DNA from: Salvia splendens | Lineage: Eukaryota; Streptophyta; Magnoliopsida; Lamiales; Lamiaceae | DNA length: 64,000 nucleotides | Assembly: GCF_004379255.2 (NCBI RefSeq) | Contig: NC_056038.1 | Location: forward strand, 25,594,061 to 25,658,060 | Reading direction: 5' to 3' | Shown: one piece after another, positions 1 through 10,122 of the stretch | Layout: every line of letters starts with the position of its first letter | Numbering within the stretch: position 1 is the stretch's first letter | Made by a program: the position numbers and the translations under genes | The notes under the pieces: model-generated | What the model was told of the DNA's origin: nothing | What the model saw: only the letters and a program-made list of their open reading frames with translations | The model's database searches: none

Positions 1-542
1 CTCTTTAATATAATTGTTAATTATAATATACTATATAATTATCATCCTCTAAATTTTAAGGATACTTTACTTGCCACTTATACTATTATTATTACCATAT
101 AGGTTCATTATTTACTATAAATAAATAAATTTTTTATAATATATATTTAATTTATATACCCTAGCTATTGATATTAATGAATATTCTTTTCTAAACTAAT
201 TAATAATTCACATTTAACTATATAATATTATTTTACCAAATAAACTTTTGAAATTAATATAAATTTTATCTATTTTAATTACATGAACTATTAAATTTTT
301 TTATCTACACTAACTAATATTAAATTTATATGTAACTAATTATCTATAAGGTTTAATGTTTTGTAATATATTATAAATTATATTTTATCATTTATAAAAT
401 TTATATAATTTTTATTATATATATTTGCAATTGTAAAATGGTTAGATAAATGGTTCAACTAGTCTGGTCGATTGAACCATGAATCAGTAGTTTCACAAGT
501 TCGCTTATCGACCCGGTTTTTAAAACATGGTGAAATGGCATG
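1..542. other. AT-rich intergenic sequence, no gene seen
   Basis: Very AT-rich DNA with no coding frame of note. The last 100 bases (about 430-540) are more complex and contain a CCGGTTTTTAAAACAT-type stretch that resembles decayed transposon ends common in plant genomes, but no boundaries or duplication could be fixed. Confidence 0.5.
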
Positions 543-550
543 GCTTGATG

Positions 551-1407
551 TAGGGGTGTCGAAACGGGTAGCGGGTAACGGGTAATCCGAACCCGACCCC
601 GTTACCTGCCGAGTATCGGGTACCCGTTACCCAACGGAATCGGGAAACAGGGCGGGTCGGGTTATATAATTTTGGGTTTGCGGGTATAGGGGTAATCCCG
701 ATAGTCCCGAAAATACCCGATATACATATTGATATTTATAATTTTTTATTTTTTATTTTAATACTTGCTCTTCATGATGTAATTTTTTTAAGATTTTAAT
801 ATTTAAAATATAATTTTTTATTAGTAATATATTATAAATGTATTTTTTAAGTTTTGAAGAATGATTGGTGAAACCGTGTGAAACTTTTATTACTTTAGAC
901 TTTTGGTTGAAGTTATTTACTTATTTATATTTATACTTTTGATTAAAGTAAGACATTGTTGCTTACTTTGTTAATTGTTTTCATATTTAGATTTTTGAAT
1001 GGTAATTTGGAGTTTGGATTTTTTGGCATTGTAATTGAATTTGGATTACATATTTACTTTGCAGGTGGTATTTGTGCAGCTCATATGATTATTTAAAGTA
1101 GATATTTCAAAGATTACATGGCTTGATCTCAATTCTCAACAAAATTAAATAATAATAAACGTTTCAAGTGAGACTATTACATTCATCAAGTAGTATTTTT
1201 TAAAAAAGCATCTAAAATATACAAATAATATTTTAAAAAAAGAAGATTTCAAAAAAAAATGTTTCGGGTAGGGTACCCGAGGCGTCGGGTGCGGGATACC
1301 CGACTCGGGTATCAGGTAATACCCGACTAATGCGGGACGGATATTGGGACTAACTTTCGGCCAAAATCGGGTGCGGGTACCCGCGGGTACCCGTTTCGAC
1401 ACCCATA
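551..1407. mobile_element. Non-autonomous hAT-type transposon with 8-bp TSD
   Basis: The 857-bp segment starts TAGGGTGTCGAAACGGGTA-like (taggggtgtcg at 551) and ends with its inverse (cgacacccata at 1407), giving about 20 bp of terminal inverted repeat with one mismatch near the tip. It is flanked by perfect 8-bp direct repeats GCTTGATG at 543-550 and 1408-1415, the TSD length of the hAT superfamily. The ends are packed with GGGTA/TACCC/CCCGA words (subterminal repeats), while the middle is AT-rich and has no transposase frame, so it must depend on an enzyme in trans. It lies directly upstream of the DUF538 gene promoter. Superfamily assignment rests on TSD length and the TAGGGGTG tip; the TSD itself is seen directly. 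Confidence 0.9.
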
Positions 1408-1475
1408 GCTTGATGTTGAAAGAGGGAAAAAAAAACACGTTTCTTTGGAAGTCGAGTTGCAACTACCACCCCAAT

Positions 1476-1485
1476 TATAAATATA
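1476..1485 (+). promoter_or_regulatory. TATA box of the DUF538 gene
   Basis: TATAAATATA sits 132 bases before the start codon, followed by a pyrimidine- and A-rich leader typical of a plant 5' UTR. A transcription start near 1508-1518 would be expected. The hAT element's right TSD ends 60 bases upstream, so everything beyond the core promoter is transposon sequence for the next 857 bp. Confidence 0.7.
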
Positions 1486-1617
1486 GTCCCAACAACCAAA
1501 TCAGTCTACCTAAAAACAAAAGGTCATACTCCTTCACTTCATTCCAAAATTCATCATCAAAATTTCCCCAATTTTTACTCCATTAAATTTCCTCTCTCCC
1601 AACACTCGCCGGAATCC

Positions 1618-2094
1618 ATGTATACGACCGCCGCACGCCTCTTCCTAATCCTCTCCCTGCTCTCCGCCGCTGCCGCTGCAGCCAATCCCCCCTCAGTCTA
1701 CGAAGTTCTCCAATCCTACGGCTTCCCCGCCGGCCTCCTGCCGCAAGGAGTCACAAGCTACGAGCTCGACACCACCACCGGCAAATTCTCGGTGTCCCTG
1801 GGCGGCAGCTGCAGCTTCTCCATCAGCGGCTACGATCTCAAGTACAAGAGCACCATCACTGGCACCATCGCCAACAATAAGATAACAGATCTGAACGGGA
1901 TCCAGGTGAAAATTCTGTTTTTCTGGATCAACATCATCGAGGTCACAAGCGACGGTGACGAATTACAGCTTTCTGTTGGAATAGCGTCGGCTAATTTTCC
2001 GGTGGATAATTTCTTCGAGTGTCCGCAATGTGGTTGTGGATTTGACTGTGTGACGAGGAAGGCTCGGGCTCTGCCGCTGGTTCAGTATGATTAG
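1618..2094 (+). CDS. DUF538 family secreted protein, single exon
   Basis: The 158-residue protein opens with a hydrophobic signal peptide (about residues 1-22, rich in Leu and Ala). The rest matches the plant DUF538 family: the opening VYEVLQSYGFPAGLLPQGV (residues 27-45), a beta-rich core with SCSFSISGYDLKYKSTITGT (about 63-82), and a C-terminal cysteine-containing segment ECPQCGCGFDC ending near the family's usual length of 150-170. DUF538 proteins are small, plant-specific and mostly uncharacterised; some are linked to stress responses and chlorophyll or lipid binding, so no reaction is assigned. The start is the first ATG after a TATA-containing leader and gives the signal peptide. The GC-rich coding part contrasts sharply with the AT-rich flanks, as expected of a real plant exon. 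No frame damage is visible. Confidence 0.93.
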   Translation: MYTTAARLFLILSLLSAAAAAANPPSVYEVLQSYGFPAGLLPQGVTSYELDTTTGKFSVSLGGSCSFSISGYDLKYKSTITGTIANNKITDLNGIQVKILFFWINIIEVTSDGDELQLSVGIASANFPVDNFFECPQCGCGFDCVTRKARALPLVQYD

Positions 2095-2426
2095 ATTAGC
2101 GTCGCCGATTGCAGAACTCCGGCGTCAGGGGTTTTGCAGCAACTCGTCGTTTTCGGTGAGTAGTTGATGCATTTATGTTAGCTTCTACTAGTAATTTTGT
2201 AGTAATATTTAGTGCTCTTAACTTCCACTTTTTAAATTCCTATGAATAAAACTGACGCTTTAAGACTTACTATATGTATTAATTGTTATTCATGTTTTCT
2301 GAAAGTTTATTCTTCAATAAATGTGTTGTATTTGGCATATTCTTCCACATATAGCTCGATCTATTATTGTCCGTCCCAATTCAAAAATCTAAAGAAAAAT
2401 GAAAAAAAGTAGCCTAATCTTATACA
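2095..2426 (+). terminator. 3' flank of the DUF538 gene with possible poly(A) signals
   Basis: After the stop codon the sequence turns AT-rich. AATAAA hexamers occur at 2245-2250 and 2316-2321, either of which could direct polyadenylation of the upstream transcript. Nothing else is recognisable before the MITE. Confidence 0.45.
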
Positions 2427-2626
2427 TACCTCCGCCCCTCAATAAATGTCCTATTTTGATTCGATATGTATTTTAAAAAATGTAACAGAAAGTAGGTTGA
2501 AAGTTAATAAATGAGTTAGTGGAATGTGATGTTCATTACTAAAAATGATAAAAATGAAGTGGGACGATTAATATGGGGCGAACTAAAATAGAAAACTAAG
2601 ACACATAATGAGGAACAAAAAGAGTA
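2427..2626. mobile_element. Stowaway-like MITE, diverged
   Basis: A 200-bp unit begins TA-CCTCCGCCCCTCA and ends in a loosely inverse GAGTA. The interior has the usual words of this family (GTTAGTGGAATGTG, GTGGGACGATTAATA). The inverted ends are imperfect, so this is an old copy. Confidence 0.6.
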
Positions 2627-2741
2627 ATAATTTTATGATCAAATATAAATGGAATGTGAAACGAAACTAAACTTTGATGGACAACTAAAATACTAAATGA
2701 AACTATTTGAATAATATGAAAGATGTAAAGATCAAACAAAA

Positions 2742-2778
2742 TACTCCTCTGTCCTACCGAAGATGACTCATTTTTTTT
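2742..2778. mobile_element. Left fragment of a MITE split by the nested insertions
   Basis: TACTCCTCTGTCCTACCGAA followed by GATGACTCATTTT is the left end of a Stowaway-like MITE. Its partner end lies about 4.9 kb away at 7560-7725, where the inverse (AAAATGGTCATCTTTCTTGG) is found. A solo LTR with a 5-bp duplication sits exactly between them. Confidence 0.6.
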
Positions 2779-3630
2779 AAGTATGTCTGATTGGTAGCGA
2801 AATTGTTTCGGATTTGATCAAGTTATATAGAAGATAACCGACCAAATGGATCAGTTAGCAAATGTCGTTGCCACTTAATCAAGGCGTTCTCGCTCTCACT
2901 CACCACTAATGTAATTTGTAACTCCCAAACTCGCACAACTTTAACAGTAAAGCGGCAAGAACGGGGTTGATCCCACAGAGAAACCGTGTATCTAGTGTGT
3001 GAGTAGTGAACAGGGTTCGACTGCTGCCACGCTTTAGTTTGAGAGTTTCTAAGCTACTGGATTTACGCTAGGCAAAATGTAACTATCTACTTGATCAAGC
3101 TACTCATCATGCTGACACAATTTAATGGATCAAGTAAGCGACAGGCGGAAATAAGATCTTAACTACCTAGGCATGCTACGAAAAAACACAAACACTTTGC
3201 CATTCAACATAATAAAGATTCGGACAATTAATCGAAGACTTAAAAGCGAAACTGAACTGGAATAGTAAACAAGATGACGAAAACAAAAACAACTTCAACT
3301 TTATAGCTCAGAACAGGTGCGGTGAACATACGGAATACAAAAGAATCTTATCTTTAACTATGGAATAAACTAAGCTATCAACTTCGGAAAAATAAGAAAG
3401 CGAGTAAAGCTGAAGGAGTTCTCGGTTGGAAACTTGGGACGGCCGCCGAACAGATATTGAGTATTCTGTTGCGCTCCCTTCGGTCGCTCCTCTCTCTAAC
3501 TATTTCTTTTACTACGCTACCTTCTGGACGGGAAACTAAACTCAGAACTAAACTAGAACGAAAAAAAGGAAAATAAAAGAAGAAACTGATAAGGAGATTC
3601 TAAAAAGAAGATTCTTCATTATGGTGGCAC

Positions 3631-6600
3631 CAGTGGCGGATCCAGGATTAAAAAACGGAGGAGGCGGAATAAAATAATAAATAATAAAATATTAAATATA
3701 ATACTTCAATATGTTTTTTTAGATTTCTAGCATCTGTTAACCGAGACAACTGATTTCTACGGGTATCCATATCTTGAAAACGTTTCAAGATTCTTTCATT
3801 AGAAACACTAGCAAAGATGGATCTTTCATTGTATACTACCAAACTGTCATTCAACCACTCATCTCCCAATCTTATTCCGCAAGTCAGTCTTGACAATTTC
3901 ATTGCTAAAGATACTTTTTCAACAGATGCAGTCGCTACAGGTAAGATCAATACCAACTCAATTAGACGATAAACCAACGGAAAAACTTTATCTTTCGTGG
4001 TTTCAATAATCTTCTGAGATAGGCTAGCCAAATCTTCAATACCATTCAATCGTGCATCTCTTCTCACAACATCAACAAAAGTTTCAAGTTGTTTAAACAA
4101 TTCAGTATGTTGAGTCGATGTGAAGTCCTTTGGGTAAAGAGTAGCAAGATGAACAAGCTTATGAAACATTAAAAGCAGCGAAATCATTTTTTTGATCGAG
4201 GCATGCCATACAACTTAGCAAGTCTGTGGATGCCTCAGAGAAACGATTTTCCATCTCTTGTGTAAGTAAGTCGACGACCTAATTGACACACAAGAAAGAT
4301 TAAATATCAAGATGATTCTATTTAGTAAATGAATAAGATATTAAATTTCAAATTACCTGAAAAAATATTCCAACGATTTTATGATGGTAGTTCTTGATGT
4401 TTGAACCATTTCTCTTACTAATCCGCTTTGGAGCATCATCATCCATGTTTGTTATTGAAATGTCATTTGCCCCACACAAATCATTCACTTCTTGCAAGAA
4501 AGTATCCCATCCAAATTCTCGAAATGATCTCAAGCTTTCTTTCACATTCTCTATCTAGAAAATCACATTTAAAATATCTTGATCTCTTTGTTGCAAGGTA
4601 CAGGACAATGGTTGAATAACCCCCAACAAATGTTTCATCAACATAAGGATGAATACAAATTCAAAAGTCTCCATTTTTTGTACGAGACCTACAGCTTTGC
4701 CCCTTGTTTCATATTCTTCTCCATCAACAAGTACTTTTCAAGTACTTCGGTTACTGACTGCCACATATTTGCAAGACGAATCACGGTGACATAATGAGAT
4801 CCCCATCGAGTATCACCCGGTCTCTTCAAAGAAGTTTCTTGATTTTGGCCTCTACCAGTACCGATTTCCCCATTCTCTATCATTTCAACTAGTCTATCGC
4901 GCTCAATTTATCGAATCATATCAGCCCTTTTGCAGGAAGAACCACATGTTGTGACAATCTAGATAAGATAACTGAAAAAATCACAAACATATTGATTTGT
5001 CTTGCACACGGCCACACATACCAATTGAAGTTGGTGGGCAAAACAATGGACATACCAAGCTGATGGATTTTCCTTTAAAATTAGTGCTTTCAATCCATTG
5101 CATTCACCTCGCATGTTTGATGCTCCATCGTATCCTTGGCCTCTCAATCTCGACAAAGGTAACTTAAACTTAGCAAATACGGAGTCAATTGCCTCTTTCA
5201 AACAAACTGATGTAGTTTTTTTTACATGAGCCAAAGCTAAAAACCTTTCAATTATCTGGCCATCCTTGTTCACAAATCTTATGACAATTACCATTTGCTC
5301 CTTTGTTGATCAATCACGTGACTCATCAACTAGGATTGAAAAGTGTCTGTCTCCAAGTTCTGTGGTTTCCACCGCACAAGCATTAGCCATATCTTTTTGG
5401 ACTGATGGAGAAGTCATTTGGTTATTTCCAGGGGCATTTTTCAAAATCACTTTACCAACTTCATCATTCCTCAAACCATACCATTCTAATAGCTCAAGAA
5501 AATTACATTTGTTCAAAGACGTAGATGACTCGTCATGTCCCCTAAAAGGCAAACCTTGAATCAAAAGAAAACGAACTACATCAACAGTTGCAGTCAATCG
5601 AATTCGATATTCCTTTTCTTTTGTTGTCATACCTCTACTTACAACATAAGCCACACTTTGCCTTTGATTGACAAAATTTTCATATTCTATCCTTGCTTTG
5701 TTGTGTGCACTACTTTTATCCCCAACATGCGCCTTGAATTTTTCTAGTATTTTTTTCCAATTAGAAAAACCACAACTAGTGAAGGCTTCATCTCCCGGTG
5801 CCACATAACCACGCTTGAAAAGAAAACAGTAAAAACAATATGCGGCATGTTTCGCTTCACTATATTCTAGCCAATCATAATCTTTGTACCAAGCATCTCT
5901 AAAACTCCTATTATCTTTTCCTTGACGCGTTTTTTGAAAAATATTATCCTTTGGTTGACAAGGGCCTTTTGCTACATATTCTCTACGAATACGATCCCAG
6001 ATATTCACACCATATTCTGCAATTGGTTTTCGCAAATCAGGATCAGCCTTGATTTCACTTTCATTTATATCATCATTCTCCATCAAATTTTCTTCAGCAT
6101 TATGTGCTTCTAGTTCTTGACAAGAATCCAAAATTGTTGGTCTTTTTCCAAAATATTTCTCCATACCTAATGAAACAAAAAAAGGTATAATTATAAAATA
6201 TTATAACAAAGTAACTATCATTTACTCACTTTATACTATCCATGGGACCACACTTTGTCATTAGCATTTACCACATGCCACATGGAACCCACCCAATGTT
6301 TTATATATACACCACTAACCACTTCGGCACTTCTCATTTTATAGCCATTCCAAATTTCCAATCTCTTTAAAATTCAAATGCAGCTGTTGTATTTTTTTTC
6401 CTATACCAAGTTTCAACTATGAGTTGCTGCTGCCTCTTTAATCTTCTAAGCTACTTTGTTTTCCTATTCCAAATGGAAAATATTTAATCTTTCCTCAATG
6501 GCTAAATGCCTAAATCTACAAATTCAAAGACATGAAATTGAATTTTAAAACACAACACACCTTCAAATTTATGAAATTATGCTTCTGGAATTTGAGAATG

Positions 6601-7052
6601 GTTGGGCTTCTTCTTGAGATGGAAATTGGAGAGGCAGCAGCCAGCAGGGGCGGACTTGTGGAGTTGTGGTTGTGGAGTCCGGAGGGTGGACGACACGGAG
6701 GAAATCAGAGCTTCGCTGGGAGCAGACTCGTCACTCCCTCCGCCAGAGCGTATGGAATTTGGGGATTTCTTTAGGGCTGAAGTTTATTCATTATTATTTT
6801 TTATTTATTAGAGTTTAATTTTATTGAAAAGGCAGATACGATTGGGCTTTTAGTACTTTTTTAATTGGGCTTGAGTTGAGTTTTAAAATTTTATTTTAAT
6901 TAAGCTTGGGAATAATGGGTATTTTTTTTCGGTCAACAGGGCGACGTCGGAGACAACGAAGTGGGCGGATATGGAAATTATACATCCGAGATAAGGGAAA
7001 ATTAGTCGCATGGAGGGGGTCGCCCCCCTCCTGCCCCCTGGATCCGCCAGTG
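3631..7052 (-). mobile_element. hAT transposon with 8-bp TSD and decayed transposase
   Basis: The ends CAGTGGCGGATCCAGG (3631) and CCTGGATCCGCCAGTG (7052) are inverted repeats with one mismatch. Perfect 8-bp direct repeats GGTGGCAC lie at 3623-3630 and 7053-7060. The 3.4-kb body holds a minus-strand hAT transposase pseudogene and about 0.9 kb of 5' sequence (6165-7052) without a frame. It inserted just downstream of the TATA-like box of the surrounding solo LTR. The clean TSD and near-perfect ends imply a simple transposition event; the broken transposase implies it is no longer autonomous. Confidence 0.92.
3648..6164 (-). pseudogene. hAT transposase (TTF zinc finger / DUF4371 / hAT dimerisation), broken
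   Basis: Read on the minus strand from the ATG at 6164. The first 284 codons (5310-6164) carry a TTF-type zinc-finger region (YDWLEYSEAKHAAYCFYCFL, then GFSNWKKILEKFKAH) and the start of a DUF4371 RNase-H-like domain ending at DESRD. An in-frame TGA at 5310-5312 is followed in the same frame by the rest of DUF4371 (YDGASNMRGECNGLKAL, YVHCFAHQLQLV), a second stop at 4959-4961, then RPGDTRWGSHYVTVIRL. A frameshift near 4685 is needed to reach 4348-4545. A canonical 78-bp GT-AG intron (4279-4356) then leads to the C-terminal hAT dimerisation region (LPVATASVEKVSLAMKLSRL) ending at 3648. The family is the ZMYM1-like hAT transposases of plants. At least three in-frame stops and one frameshift make it non-functional as written. 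Confidence 0.9.
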
Positions 7053-7559
7053 GGTGGCACATCCTCTATTTATAAGTTCGCCGTAATGACCTCCAGATGG
7101 ATAATGATCTCGGAAGAGGATATTCGCTCACGCTGTGACCGAGCATCTCATCGATTGATACGTGCCTTTCTTCTAGAATGACGTCACTCCTCAATAACAG
7201 AATGATGACTCAGCTCTGTCCTTGCGTATTGCGTTTCAGCACGTGTTCCCTTGTAGAACGTCGTCCTTGATAACAGAATGATGATCATCATCCAGCTCAT
7301 TAGCCTCACGTGTCCTTCTTCTAGAATGCAGTGGTCCCCGCCTAACTGCTTGATCACCCCCTTGATCATTTCACCCGATTTTTGGCCTTTTTCGCCTTTT
7401 GTACCAACTTGATCAGCTTGGCCTTGTTGCCTTGGTCAATCGGCATTCCTGCACAATTAACACTTGCTTTGCGCGATAAACTGATCAAGTATCATACATT
7501 TTACCCCCTAAACCGATGCATGAAATAGGCCTTATCAATGTCACACTCGTGATTATCCA

Positions 7560-7725
7560 TTGCAAATTCTTTTATCTATTTTATTCTATCTTTCTTATTT
7601 AATTCTCTTCATCTAACACACAAAATAAAATTATGCCACCCAAGAAAATGGCCATCTTTCTTGGGATTAACACACAAAATAAAATTATGCCACCCAAGAA
7701 AATGGTCATCTTTCTTGGGATGAAT
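7560..7725. mobile_element. Right part of the split MITE
   Basis: CT-rich Stowaway-type interior (attctctt / catctaacacacaaaa) followed by AAGAAAATGGTCATCTTTCT, the inverse of the left end at 2742-2778. The terminal segment is present twice (see the 54-bp duplication). Confidence 0.55.
7614..7721. repeat. 54-bp direct tandem duplication at a MITE end
   Basis: Positions 7614-7667 and 7668-7721 are the same 54 bases with a single C/T difference. Each unit contains the MITE terminal word CATCTTTCTTGGGAT, so the MITE end has been duplicated in tandem. Confidence 0.9.
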
Positions 7726-8263
7726 GTATATAAAATAGTGAATAATAAAATAAATGATGTAAAGATCACTCGTATGTTTTTTTGTTACATAAATAAAAAA
7801 ATTTGTCAATAGCGCCAGTTCCAAAGCAGAAAATGCGACTGAGTTTTTTATCTTCACATGCTAGCACATGTTTTCACGTTACAACCACGAAACTTTGGGT
7901 CGAGATCGTAAACATGCATACAAATTTGATAGTTTGGGTATTTCATTGATATTATCCATAGTTTAGGATAACTTATTTGGCATTCAATGCACAGTTTGAT
8001 CAATATTTATCCAAAATAAATTATCCCCTTCAAATTGGATATGCTATTTTATCCTTGTTTTGAGTTTGACCTTGCTTTTGTAATAATCGTAACCAAGTTA
8101 ATAAAATGAACATTTAAGCTGGACTGAGGAATAAAAACAAATACAAAGGAATAACTATCTCATTATCATATAGTAGTACTAGTTTTCTTGTTTTTGGACA
8201 TTGAAGAATAAAATCAAACATGATCAATGGGTTTAGTATACATTACCCATGAGGCCATGAGTA
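7726..8263. other. Intergenic, nothing recognised
   Basis: AT-rich sequence between the nested transposons and the next solo LTR. No frame, no inverted termini and no tandem structure were found. Confidence 0.5.
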
Positions 8264-8268
8264 TGCTG

Positions 8269-9569
8269 TGTTGATTCTGGATTACAAGAAAACTAACCGG
8301 GTGTAATATAATCCAAAAGAAGGAATACAAAAAGAAGACTGAAACGAAATTACAATAACAAAATTGAAACAGTAAATCGAAAATGTAGTAATAAGCCGAG
8401 TCGAGGAGACCTCTTTCCGCAAGACGAGATACGTCTCGGTAGTGCTCTCGGATTGACGTGTCGTCCCCAAAGATAAAATGGCTTTCATCTTTGACGAAGT
8501 AGCACCGCTATCAGCAGAGCTCTGACAAATTGGATGGAGGTGAAGGCAGAGCTTCGACAGAAGAACAATGTAAAAGAGAGAGAGAGCTTATGATGCAGAA
8601 TGCTTTGTATTGTGTGTATTATGCATGATATGGCTAGCCTATTTATAGGCTTAGTCCATTGCAGGGGTGAACACAACCTTGATGGCTATCATCATTGCGA
8701 GCCTGTAACCGTCGGGCGTTACAAGCCGTTACGGGAGCTGGAGAGACTGATCTTAGACGGACGTATCGAGACACACTGCGCGTTTATGTTCGCTCACGAC
8801 GTTAACTTCATCACATGTCAGCCATGTTGGTTTCACTGCGTCATACTGAGGAGTTGTCATCTCACTTGGTTCACTAACGTGGAAGCGTTGGTGGTCTTAA
8901 AAGAGTTAGACTAGCATCGGGCCAAGTCCAAGTCCACGGCCACAAGCACGTGGCACGTGGCCGCAGCGGCGGAGTGCAAGTGTGGGCTCTACATCCCATC
9001 TTAGTCTACTATAATTATTACATGTAATAACTCTTTTTATTACTCCCTTCGTCCCCCATTAATTGTCCACTTTTGTTCGGGCATGAGTTTTAAGAAATGT
9101 AAAGGAAAGTATGCTAAAAAGTTAGTGGAATATGAGTCCCACTTTTATTCATTGGTTTTATAATAAAATGCGAGTGGAATAAGTTAGTGGATTGTGGAAC
9201 CTACTCACTATTTATGGTAAAAGTGAAAGTGGACAATTAATGGGGGACGGACGAAAACGACAAAAGTGGACAATTAATGGGGGACAGAGGGAGTACTAAA
9301 TTAATAAGGTTGTCACTTCCAATGTGGGATAAATAACTCTCTTAAATAATCTCATAGTTTTCGCATAGCTCATTTAATTAGCTCGCAATATTGTCCAACT
9401 TTAATCCATTATTTCTCACTCGCCGGGAATCAGATTTGAGATAATGAATATACCACGATCATCTACTCCGAACGTAGATCGACGCTATATCATTTAATTT
9501 CACAAAATTAAATGTTTCGTTAAATTTATTCTTGGTCAAAACCCTTTGACCGGGCACACGATTCCAACA
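8269..9569 (-). mobile_element. Solo LTR (Ty1-copia type likely) with TSD TGCTG
   Basis: Starts TGTTGATTCTGG and ends CACGATTCCAACA (TG...CA), flanked by direct repeats TGCTG at 8264-8268 and 9570-9574. On the minus strand it begins TGTTGGAATCGTGTGCCCGG and has a TATA-like cctataaatagg at about 8639-8650, so it is oriented minus with U3 on the right. A 255-bp MITE (9041-9295) sits in U3; without it the LTR is about 1.05 kb. There is no adjacent coding region, so recombination between LTRs is the simplest explanation. The R-U5 part (about 8290-8530) is related to 59706-60060. Confidence 0.85.
9041..9295. mobile_element. Stowaway-like MITE with a doubled right end
   Basis: TA-CTCCCTTCGTCCCCCATTAA at the left and its inverse ending GGGACAGAGGGAG-TA at the right, with TA as the target duplication. 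The terminal word AGTGGACAATTAATGGGGGAC occurs twice, at 9228-9248 and 9265-9285, so the right terminus is duplicated 37 bp apart. Confidence 0.88.
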
Positions 9570-9574
9570 TGCTG

Positions 9575-9945
9575 CTAAACATGATTTAACTATAAAGGCT
9601 TGACGGAGGATGGGACCAGAGTACTTTTTCGATATTTACATCAGCACAAATAATTGAGTGACAAATAATAAAAGAGTGGTGACAATAACTAGAGATATAT
9701 ATGATCATTTGTTAAAAGTAGCATCGACATTGAAAAAGCCTACATGATCATGAATACTTTTAATATCAACTACTTCGTACTATGCATATATGACATATTT
9801 ATTTTTCAAAATAATCAAAATTTTGAAAATGATTTATTATGAATAAAAAGAATAAGAATAATAATAACTATTAGGAGATTTTTTTATTGCAAAGTGTGTG
9901 AAACAAAAAAAATAAAGTGCGTATAATTTAAAATCAATAGCTTGT
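9575..9945. other. Intergenic, nothing recognised
   Basis: AT-rich sequence between the solo LTR and the SINE-like unit. No feature could be supported. Confidence 0.45.
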
Positions 9946-9954
9946 GTATTTGCA

Positions 9955-10092
9955 AAAATTGGAAGAATTGACAAAATTACAAGATGTGTGTATGGAAACA
10001 TAAAATTAACATGAATTACCACTTTTGAGAGATTCGAACCCACATCTTTTAAAGGAAGGCGAGAATAACATCCGCTTGAGCTAAAAGGCATG
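9955..10092 (-). mobile_element. tRNA-derived SINE-like unit (pol III A and B boxes)
   Basis: On the minus strand the head reads like a tRNA 5' half: an A box TAGCTCAAGCGG (10072-10083) and, 31 bases on, a B box GGTTCGAATCTC (10029-10040), the internal pol III promoter layout. The sequence between does not fold into a normal tRNA cloverleaf and there is no 3' acceptor strand, so a functional tRNA gene is unlikely. A loosely repeated TTTGCAAAA occurs on both sides (about 9947-9957 and 10097-10104) and may be a decayed TSD. Boundaries are approximate. Confidence 0.5.
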
Positions 10093-10122
10093 TTTGTACA
10101 TTTTGCAAAACTAATATATATA

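Larger units (their letters stand above)
2788..7537 (-). mobile_element. Solo LTR (about 1.32 kb) split by an hAT insertion
   Basis: The unit starts TGATTGGTAGCG and ends GGCCTTATCA (TG...CA) and is flanked by the 5-bp direct repeat ATGTC at 2783-2787 and 7538-7542, as expected for an LTR retrotransposon insertion. Subtracting the hAT element and its duplicated 8 bp leaves about 1,320 bp, with no gag-pol frame, so this is best read as a solo LTR. On the minus strand a TATA-like cttataaatagagg is present at about 7067-7080, setting orientation as minus. It interrupts a Stowaway-like MITE. Whether the parent was Ty1 or Ty3 type cannot be told from the LTR alone. Confidence 0.75.

Noticed and set aside
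6300..6790. Captured host gene in the 5' part of the hAT element
   Set aside because: A gene-like leader and short frames are present, but no protein motif or splice pattern supports a captured gene.
7609..7857. 82-codon minus-strand frame with an internal protein repeat
   Set aside because: The repeat is the duplicated 54-bp MITE end read in frame.
10029..10092. Functional tRNA gene
   Set aside because: A and B boxes are present, but there is no cloverleaf or acceptor stem; SINE-derived is more likely.
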